Positions 1 through 4,720 of a stretch of DNA of 7,500 nt are shown piece by piece. Position 1 is the stretch's first letter. Each line of letters starts with the position of its first letter. The notes below the pieces were generated by a model. That model worked only from the letters and a program-made list of their open reading frames with translations, was not told where the DNA came from and searched no databases. A program made the translations under genes and the position numbers. Source of the stretch: Bacteroidota bacterium (GTDB taxonomy: Bacteria > Bacteroidota > Bacteroidia > B-17B0 > Aurantibacillaceae); the NCBI GenBank assembly GCA_005800865.1, contig SYEI01000079.1, positions 1-7,500 on the forward strand, given 5' to 3'.

Positions 1-83
1 TCTTTTTCGGTGCCACCACCTTTGGTGTCTTTATGCAATGGCATTCCACAGCTTTGGCAATTTTTGTATTTCTTTTCTGTCAT
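1..83 (-). CDS. Putative zinc-ribbon domain protein, N-terminal part only
   Basis: The first 27 codons of a gene start at an ATG (83 down to 81) and run off the left edge. The encoded peptide begins MTEKKYKNCQSCGMPL and continues with HKDTKGGGTEK. The CxxCGMPL pair followed by D-x-x-GGGTE is the hallmark of the small 'putative zinc ribbon' family (Pfam PF12674 type). Members are usually under about 100 residues, and a second Cys pair further on completes the zinc site. Only the first Cys pair (C9, C12) is visible here. The molecular function of the family is not established; binding of a structural zinc is inferred. The gene is separated from the upstream peptidase gene by a terminator, so it is probably transcribed separately. 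I could not find a convincing TAnnTTTG promoter in front of it. Confidence 0.8.
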   Translation of the reverse strand, partial: MTEKKYKNCQSCGMPLHKDTKGGGTEK

Positions 84-163
84 ATAATTTTGCTTTAATT
101 CCTTGTTCGTTTTGGTCGTGTCATTTAGGGTTGCTTGTAACTACTCGCTAAGCGCCACTCATT

Positions 164-202
164 CGTTTGCAAATGCTTACAATCGAAAACAAATGCCTTC
201 AA
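164..202. repeat. Imperfect 20-nt-period tandem repeat, two copies
   Basis: Copy one (164-182) and copy two (184-202) share the pattern CG-N4-CAAATGC-N-T-N-CAA, with 13 of 19 positions identical. The pair lies between two arms of a short inverted repeat, AACTACT at 139-145 and AGTAGTT at 202-208. A small CGCT-A-AGCG palindrome lies at 146-154. No coding frame explains this stretch, which is less AT-rich than the neighbouring intergenic DNA. It may be a dispersed intergenic repeat or a regulatory site for the zinc-ribbon gene; the sequence alone does not decide. Confidence 0.35.
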
Positions 203-220
203 GTAGTTTCTATATCAAAT

Positions 221-255
221 ATAATAAAAATCCCCTTCAAATTTCTTTGAAAGGG
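221..255 (-). terminator. Intrinsic terminator of the M23/LysM peptidase gene
   Basis: Read on the minus strand, a 10-bp stem CCCTTTCAAA / TTTGAAGGGG (one G-U pair) closes a GAAA tetraloop (whole hairpin 232-255). It is followed by ATTTTTATTAT. It starts 25 nt past the peptidase stop codon (280-282) and has the stem, tight loop and U-tract of a rho-independent terminator. This is the clearest terminator in the window and separates the peptidase transcript from the zinc-ribbon gene. Confidence 0.82.
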
Positions 256-279
256 ATTCATTAAATCATTTATAAAAAC

Positions 280-1314
280 TTAAACTTTTAATTTTTGGCC
301 TAAACGCAAAACCTTAGTTTGCTTAATGCCATTCTTTTTGCAGATGGCTTTAATTGTTGTGTGGTTGCGTTGTGCAATACGCCCTAAAGTATCACCTTTT
401 CTTACCGTATACACTTTACCGTATTTAGATTTTGAACCAGAAACACGCGATAAATTCAAATCCTTTTTTTGGCGGCTATGTAATGCTCTTAAATCGTATT
501 TAGTTTCTACATCGGCTTTAGTAATCATTACCGAGTTGTTTTTTAAACTGCCTACAGCAAAATCAATAAAGTCCTCGGCATCAATGGCCTGACCTAAATA
601 ACGCATTTCAAAATGTAAGTGAGAACCAAAAGAGTGACCAGTGTTTCCACCTAAACCAATCATTTGTCCTGCTTCTACAGTTTGTCCAGCCTCTACTAAT
701 ATTTTTGATAAATGAGCGTAAACGGTTTCTAATCCGTTTTTATGTCGGATAATAACCACATTTCCGTAGCTTCTGTTTAATTTAGCAATACGCACCATAC
801 CGTCAAATGCAGCACCAACCGTATCGCCAGTTTCTAAATCAATATCTGTTCCGTAATGAGGTCTTCTTTTTCTCCAACCAAACTCCGACGTTACATTTCC
901 ATTAAATGGTAAAACAAAGCCGCAATCTGTTGGCTCAGTTAAATTAATAGTAGCCGAATCTTTTTTAAAGCATTGTGCAAACGAGTAGGGGTGAATTGTA
1001 GCTGTATCCCAACTTGCATATAAATCGTTTGAAGGAAAAGCTAATAAAGAATCTACTTCCTCTTCCTCGTGATCGTGTTCATCTGTTGTATTAACTAACG
1101 ATAATGGATTGATGACCATTTTAGTAGTATCATCTCTTTTTACTATTTTCTTTTTTCCATCATCTTTAATTGGTTTTTCATCTGGATTAACCGAGTTGAA
1201 TGCAAAGAAAGATTTTGGCTTAATAGTTGTGTTTAAAGTACTTGGTGAAAACGCACTTAACATCAATGATGAACCCATCATTAATATAAAAGCAGATATG
1301 TTTTTTGTTTTCAC
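280..1314 (-). CDS. Secreted M23-family metallopeptidase with C-terminal LysM domain
   Basis: This 344-residue protein is a probable cell-wall endopeptidase acting in the periplasm on peptidoglycan cross-links. Residues 1 to about 25 look like a signal peptide (KTKN n-region, then a hydrophobic core). A low-complexity linker follows, including an acidic His/Glu patch near 79-88. The M23 (LytM/LysM-peptidase) domain spans about 130-250. Its zinc ligands are H153 and D157 (HYGTD) and H234, with catalytic-type histidines H201 (YAHL) and H232 (HLH), so the active site is complete. A single LysM module at about 301-344 (YTVRKGDTL start) should bind glycan chains. The start is GTG (1314-1312), chosen because the next in-frame Met codons (12, 13) would remove the basic n-region. 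A promoter lies just upstream and a strong terminator just downstream, so it is probably monocistronic. The family assignment is firm; the exact substrate bond is inferred. Confidence 0.93.
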   Translation of the reverse strand: MKTKNISAFILMMGSSLMLSAFSPSTLNTTIKPKSFFAFNSVNPDEKPIKDDGKKKIVKRDDTTKMVINPLSLVNTTDEHDHEEEEVDSLLAFPSNDLYASWDTATIHPYSFAQCFKKDSATINLTEPTDCGFVLPFNGNVTSEFGWRKRRPHYGTDIDLETGDTVGAAFDGMVRIAKLNRSYGNVVIIRHKNGLETVYAHLSKILVEAGQTVEAGQMIGLGGNTGHSFGSHLHFEMRYLGQAIDAEDFIDFAVGSLKNNSVMITKADVETKYDLRALHSRQKKDLNLSRVSGSKSKYGKVYTVRKGDTLGRIAQRNHTTIKAICKKNGIKQTKVLRLGQKLKV

Positions 1315-1339
1315 GATTGTATTTTAATTTCGAGATTTG

Positions 1340-1370
1340 CAAGTATATTGTTTTTATTTTAAAAAATCAG
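1340..1370 (-). promoter_or_regulatory. Probable Bacteroidota-type promoter of the peptidase gene
   Basis: On the minus strand the element TATACTTG (1347-1340) matches the phylum's -7 consensus TAnnTTTG at all but one position. A CTG (1370-1368), one base off the -33 TTG, lies 20 nt upstream. Transcription would start near 1333, giving a leader of roughly 20 nt before the GTG start. No Shine-Dalgarno motif is present, as is usual in this phylum. Confidence 0.5.
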
Positions 1371-1371
1371 T

Positions 1372-1440
1372 GTTAAATGCTGTTAATACCTGATAGTTTT
1401 TAACAATTTAACAATTTTAACATTTGCTATATGGTTTAAC
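1372..1440. repeat. Cluster of GTTAA/TTAAC elements upstream of the peptidase promoter
   Basis: Two GTTAA elements (1372-1376, 1382-1386) are followed by four in the opposite orientation, TTAAC at 1400-1404, 1408-1412, 1417-1421 and 1436-1440. The middle part contains two exact tandem copies of TTTAACAA (1399-1406, 1407-1414). The cluster sits directly behind the -33 region of the peptidase promoter and past the end of the HsdR_N-like gene. That position would suit an activator-binding array, but AT-rich DNA produces such words by chance and no regulator is known to me for it. Confidence 0.35.
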
Positions 1441-1479
1441 TGCTTAATTTCTAAAAAGTTACAAAAACCATCCAGAAAG

Positions 1480-1941
1480 CTAAAAATTTAGTAGATTTTT
1501 GTAATTTGGAATTTCTTTTAAGATTTCGGGGGTATTTTGGTCTAATTTTAAGAAAACATGGTTTAAACCATTGCTTAAAAAAACAGAAGCCACATTCAGT
1601 TCCAAATTATAGCGTAAAGCCTGGTTAACTGTTAACTGGTTAATTTCTACTTCGGGCGCTTTACACTCTATTATAAGTATAGGTTTTAGGTTTGAGTTAA
1701 ATACCACTAAATCAGTACGGCGTTTGGTGTTATTTAACAGTAATTGCTTTTCAACCGAAATCATAGAAGCAGGAACTTCTTTATGATTAATTAAATAATG
1801 AATAATATGTTGTCTTACCCATTCTTCGGGAGTTGCCTCCACAAATTTTTTGCGAATAATATCAAATACCTGCAAATTACCTTTCTCGTTTTTTTGAAAA
1901 CGAAAGTCAACTGTAGGGAAATTTAATATTGGTAAATTCAT
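1480..1941 (-). CDS. Stand-alone HsdR N-terminal-like (PD-(D/E)XK) protein
   Basis: This 153-residue protein resembles the N-terminal nuclease domain of type I restriction HsdR subunits (PF13588-type) but lacks any helicase or C-terminal region. The nuclease-fold landmarks are visible: E64 (VEKQ), D77 in RRTDLVV, E92 and K94 in IIECKAP (the E-x-K of PD-(D/E)XK), and a Q107-x-x-x-Y111 motif (QALRY) seen in related HsdR domains. The short length is normal for this solitary form, which is widespread in Bacteroidota, so I do not read it as a truncated restriction gene. No hsdM or hsdS is nearby. It starts at ATG 1941, divergent from amn, and ends with TAG. It has no signal peptide or membrane segment, so it should be cytoplasmic. 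Nuclease activity is plausible from the intact residues; the biological role is unknown. Confidence 0.85.
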   Translation of the reverse strand: MNLPILNFPTVDFRFQKNEKGNLQVFDIIRKKFVEATPEEWVRQHIIHYLINHKEVPASMISVEKQLLLNNTKRRTDLVVFNSNLKPILIIECKAPEVEINQLTVNQALRYNLELNVASVFLSNGLNHVFLKLDQNTPEILKEIPNYKNLLNF

Positions 1942-1958
1942 ATTACTTATTGATTTGA

Positions 1959-1966
1959 TAAAGATA
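1959..1966 (-). promoter_or_regulatory. Weak candidate -7 element for the HsdR_N-like gene
   Basis: On the minus strand TATCTTTA (1966-1959) matches TAnnTTTG except at the last base. A TTA lies about 20 nt upstream where TTG is expected. It sits 18-25 nt before the ATG at 1941. The match is imperfect in AT-rich DNA, so this is only a candidate. Confidence 0.25.
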
Positions 1967-1986
1967 TGGTAAAATTAGTAAGTGAC

Positions 1987-1994
1987 TAACTTTG
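1987..1994 (+). promoter_or_regulatory. Candidate -7 promoter element for amn
   Basis: TAACTTTG is a perfect match to the Bacteroidota TAnnTTTG -7 consensus and would give a leader of roughly 40 nt before the amn ATG. No TTG occurs at the expected distance upstream; the nearest likeness is TGG at 1967-1969. A second near match, TACCTTAG at 2007-2014, is an alternative. The 100-nt gap must also serve the divergent HsdR_N-like gene. Confidence 0.4.
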
Positions 1995-2041
1995 TCAAAA
2001 CTTTTGTACCTTAGCTTAATTATAAAATCAGATGACAATAT

Positions 2042-2812
2042 ATGAAGACGAAAGATGAAATAGTAAATAACTGGTTGCCCCGTTATACAGGAAAAAAAAT
2101 AGAAGAGTTTGGAGAATATATATTGTTAACCAATTTTGGTGGTTATGTTAAAATGTTTGCAGAGTGGAATGGCGTAGAGGTTGAAGGCCTTGACCGCCCA
2201 ATGCAAACAGCTACAGCCGAAGGCATCACGATTATTAATTTTAGTATGGGTAGTGCGATGGCAGCTACCATTATGGATTTATTAACGGCCATTAGTCCTA
2301 AAGCAGTTTTGTTTTTAGGAAAATGTGGAGGTTTGAAAAAGAAAAATCAAATTGGTGATTTAATTTTGCCCATTGCTGCCATTAGAGGCGAGGGAACCTC
2401 CAACGATTATTTTCCGAGCGAAGTACCTGCTTTACCGTCGTTTAATTTGCAAAAAGCTATTTCGTATACCATTCGTTTAAGTGGCCGTGATTATTGGACA
2501 GGAACGGTTTATACAACCAACCGCCGTGTATGGGAACATGATGAGGCATTTAAAGAATATTTAAGAGTGGTTCGTGCCATGGCAATTGATATGGAAACGG
2601 CTACTATTTTTAGTGTAGGTTTTCATAACGAGATTCCTGTGGGAGCCTTGTTGTTAGTAAGCGATCAGCCAATGATACCTGAAGGTGTGAAAACCGAAGA
2701 GAGCGATAAAAAAGTAACCACTGATTTTGTAACAGATCATTTACGTATTGGAATCGATTCGTTAAAAGAGTTGCAAAAAGCTGGTATTTCGGTGAAGCAT
2801 TTAAAGTTTTAA
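2042..2812 (+). CDS. amn: AMP nucleosidase, short form
   Basis: The 256-residue protein belongs to the nucleoside phosphorylase fold and matches the short AMP nucleosidase typical of Bacteroidota. It hydrolyses AMP to adenine and ribose 5-phosphate in the cytoplasm, linking purine salvage to AMP pool control. Visible features are the FLGKCGGL phosphate/ribose loop (91-98), the DMETATIF segment (183-190, with M184 and E185 in the ribose-contacting position of the fold), and SDQP (207-210) with D208 as the catalytic-type aspartate. The protein corresponds only to the catalytic part of the roughly 480-residue E. coli Amn, whose extra N-terminal region is absent; the short length is normal for this group. 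The ATG at 2042 is preferred over the out-of-frame ATG at 2032. The gene is divergent from the HsdR_N-like gene, and its TAA overlaps the stop of the convergent DUF4421 gene. Confidence 0.93.
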   Translation: MKTKDEIVNNWLPRYTGKKIEEFGEYILLTNFGGYVKMFAEWNGVEVEGLDRPMQTATAEGITIINFSMGSAMAATIMDLLTAISPKAVLFLGKCGGLKKKNQIGDLILPIAAIRGEGTSNDYFPSEVPALPSFNLQKAISYTIRLSGRDYWTGTVYTTNRRVWEHDEAFKEYLRVVRAMAIDMETATIFSVGFHNEIPVGALLLVSDQPMIPEGVKTEESDKKVTTDFVTDHLRIGIDSLKELQKAGISVKHLKF

Positions 2813-2818
2813 AACTTT
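2803..2818. repeat. 16-bp perfect palindrome at the overlapping stop codons
   Basis: AAAGTTTTAAAACTTT is perfectly self-complementary. It contains the stop codons of both amn (2810-2812, plus) and the DUF4421 gene (2811-2809, minus). In the plus direction it runs into further T residues (2819-2820), so it could fold as a small AT-only hairpin with a U-tail and act as a weak two-way terminator. The stem has few G-C pairs, so termination is an inference. Confidence 0.45.
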
Positions 2819-3858
2819 TTATAAAGCTTAGTTTCTTGGAATTTTCGATACAGTTTACCTGGTTTTGCAGGAATGCGTGCGCCTATTAAAAAGTTAACGG
2901 CCCCATATCTGGATAGAAAGGTAATTTGACTAGCGTTATACCAACTAAAATCTGATGTTGTATTTAGTAGCATAAAAAAATGTTTATGGCTGTATCCTAT
3001 TGATGCTCTAAAGTCGCCTGATACGGATGTATAAAAAAGAGTTTGGCTTTTATGGGTATTTAAGTAATTATAATTCCTCCATTGTTCTTCAGGGCCTATA
3101 ATTAAGGTGAAGTTCATAAACAAATGTTTCCATAATACTAAGTTTAAACTACCACCACCATACACCGAAAAGGCAAAAACATTTAAGCCATGTAAAGATT
3201 GATGAGTGTCGTAATATCGTCTTACAGGTATAGGGAAAAACGAACTATCTGAATTTACCCGATTATAGTGGATGTTGGCTGATAGTACAAAACTAAAAGC
3301 AGTTTTTAATTGATGGTAACTACAAGAGTACCCCGATTTAAAAGAAAATTTATTAGAGTTGGTAAAGAATAAAAATTTTGTTTTGTAAGATTCGGAACTA
3401 ATTCGTGGATTTTGGTCGTAAATGCCGGTCGTATAAAAAGTAGTGTCGTACCTAGAAGTGTTTTTATTATAAAAACCTTTGTAGCTTCTATAACTATTTT
3501 CAAGTAACCATCTGTTCCCACCAATATTTAAATTTAAATTTCGGTATTTAGTGTCGCCCTTTTTAGCCACATTATTTGAAGGGTTTTTCCAGCCAAAAGA
3601 AAAATTGAATTTATCGTAATTTATTTCGATACCCGACACTAAGTTAGATTCAGCAATGTATTCAACTTCCGATTGATTTAAACTATCTTTTACAAGCTTT
3701 TGGCTTAAACCCATTCCATAATTTCGATAAGATTGAAAGATAGAAATAATGAGTTTATCTTTATGTTTTACATAGTAAGTAGTGTCCCAGCCTTTTTTTT
3801 GGGCATGGGCATAAGTTATACTTGAAATAAAAAATAATATGACTAAAAATAAACGCAT
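2809..3858 (-). CDS. DUF4421 family outer-membrane-type protein
   Basis: The 349-residue protein has an N-terminal signal peptide (MRLFLVILFFISSITYAHA, likely cut before QKKGW) and then a sequence rich in alternating aromatic/polar strands, such as INYDKFNFSFGWK and LNLNIGGNRWLL. That pattern fits a transmembrane beta-barrel or other envelope beta protein. The overall pattern, including DTTYYVKHKDKL just after the signal peptide, matches the DUF4421 family of Bacteroidota, whose function is unknown. I chose the ATG at 3858-3856. A TTG immediately upstream (3861-3859) would add one residue but is a less likely start. The C-terminus is basic (KLYRKFQETKLYKKF), which is not a classical barrel-end signature. 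The gene shares a 40-nt promoter gap with mscS and overlaps amn by four bases at the stops. The family call is fairly sure; outer-membrane location is inferred. Confidence 0.78.
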   Translation of the reverse strand: MRLFLVILFFISSITYAHAQKKGWDTTYYVKHKDKLIISIFQSYRNYGMGLSQKLVKDSLNQSEVEYIAESNLVSGIEINYDKFNFSFGWKNPSNNVAKKGDTKYRNLNLNIGGNRWLLENSYRSYKGFYNKNTSRYDTTFYTTGIYDQNPRISSESYKTKFLFFTNSNKFSFKSGYSCSYHQLKTAFSFVLSANIHYNRVNSDSSFFPIPVRRYYDTHQSLHGLNVFAFSVYGGGSLNLVLWKHLFMNFTLIIGPEEQWRNYNYLNTHKSQTLFYTSVSGDFRASIGYSHKHFFMLLNTTSDFSWYNASQITFLSRYGAVNFLIGARIPAKPGKLYRKFQETKLYKKF

Positions 3859-3898
3859 CAATTAATTACCTTCGTTGCCTAAATATAAATAAAAAAAA
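3859..3898. promoter_or_regulatory. Compact divergent promoter region between the DUF4421 gene and mscS
   Basis: Only 40 nt separate the two start codons. Toward mscS, TACCTTCG (3867-3874) is one base off TAnnTTTG, with no clear -33 TTG. Toward the DUF4421 gene, the minus strand reads TATATTTA (3888-3881), again one base off. The two candidates almost touch, so polymerases could not easily occupy both at once. A run of nine A (3891-3899) precedes and enters the mscS start codon; A-rich leaders without Shine-Dalgarno are common in this phylum. Confidence 0.35.
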
Positions 3899-4720
3899 AT
3901 GAACCTAAAACCATTAAATATTGAAAAACATATTGAACACTTTATTTCGATATTAATTGAATATACGCCAAGAGTGATTGGTGCGGTAGTAGTTTTAATT
4001 ATTGGTTTATGGTTAATTAAGCGCTTATCAAAATTAGCCACCAGATCAATGGAAAACCGAGATTTAGATGTGTCGTTACGCACTTTTTTAAGGAGCTTAA
4101 TTTCTATTGGATTAAAAGTAGTATTGATTGTAACTGTTGCTGGCATGATAGGTATAGGTACAACATCATTTGTGACTATACTTGGTGCGGCAGGGTTGGC
4201 TGTGGGTTTAGCATTGCAAGGTTCGTTATCAAATTTTGCGGGAGGAGTTTTAATTTTAATTTTTAAACCTTATAGAGTAGGTGATACTATTGAAGCGCAG
4301 GGCCAAAGTGGTTCGGTAAAAGAAATTCAAATATTTAACACCATCCTTTTAACAGCCGATTTAAAAACCATTATTTTACCAAATGGTGCTGTATCAAACG
4401 GAACCATTGTAAACTTTACAAAGAATGGTATTTTGAGAGGAGATGTACAAGTTACTATTTCAACAGCTAATGATGTAGACAAAGTAAAGGAACTTTTAAT
4501 GGAAGCTTTATTAAAACATGAGCATATTTTAAAAGATCCTAAGCCTGAAATAACAGCCGTTAGAATCGTTGATAATTCAGTAACACTATCCATTAAACCT
4601 TTTGGCTCATCTGAACATTATGTGATGATTCATTCTGATGTCGTTCAAATTGCAAAAAGTGTTTTTGAGAAACATGGTATTACTTCTGCAATACAACAAC
4701 GTATTGTATTGAATGGCTAA
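3899..4720 (+). CDS. mscS: MscS-type small-conductance mechanosensitive channel
   Basis: The 273-residue inner-membrane protein closely follows the E. coli MscS plan (286 aa). It should open under membrane tension to release solutes during osmotic downshock. TM1 is at about 24-42 and TM2 at about 62-86. The pore helix TM3 begins at about 92 with ILGAAGLAVGLALQGSLSN (94-112). By alignment with E. coli, L100 and L104 correspond to the vapour-lock leucines L105 and L109, and G108 to the kink glycine G113. The beta domain follows (FKPYRVGDTIEAQGQSG, then ILPNGAVSNGTIVNF at about 159-173), and a C-terminal alpha/beta domain fills residues 180-273. All family hallmarks are present with no extra N-terminal domain. 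The start ATG is directly preceded by an A-run. The gene stands alone between convergent and divergent neighbours, so it is likely monocistronic. Confidence 0.95.
   Translation: MNLKPLNIEKHIEHFISILIEYTPRVIGAVVVLIIGLWLIKRLSKLATRSMENRDLDVSLRTFLRSLISIGLKVVLIVTVAGMIGIGTTSFVTILGAAGLAVGLALQGSLSNFAGGVLILIFKPYRVGDTIEAQGQSGSVKEIQIFNTILLTADLKTIILPNGAVSNGTIVNFTKNGILRGDVQVTISTANDVDKVKELLMEALLKHEHILKDPKPEITAVRIVDNSVTLSIKPFGSSEHYVMIHSDVVQIAKSVFEKHGITSAIQQRIVLNG
4689..4711. repeat. 8-bp inverted repeat at the 3' end of mscS, next to the convergent stops
   Basis: CAATACAA (4689-4696) and TTGTATTG (4704-4711) pair perfectly around a 7-nt loop. The hairpin is inside the mscS coding sequence but lies about 10 nt past the stop codon of the convergent sensor-phosphatase gene, so it could shape the 3' end of that transcript. 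There is no U-tract after it on the minus strand, so it is not a classical terminator. Confidence 0.4.

Noticed and set aside
1480..1941. A type I restriction-modification or other defence island
   Set aside because: Only the HsdR N-terminal domain is present, no methylase, specificity, helicase or mobile gene is nearby, and the short form is normal in Bacteroidota. A defence role is not supported.
3859..3861. TTG as the start codon of the DUF4421 gene
   Set aside because: An ATG follows immediately and heads a complete signal peptide. TTG would add only one residue.
3891..3899. Nine-A run at the mscS start as a phase-variable switch
   Set aside because: The run is almost wholly upstream of the coding frame, so length changes would not shift the reading frame. 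An A-rich leader is ordinary in this phylum.
3862..4146. Minus-strand open frame opposite the start of mscS
   Set aside because: It covers the unmistakable TM1-TM2 coding region of mscS in antisense and its translation shows no domain.
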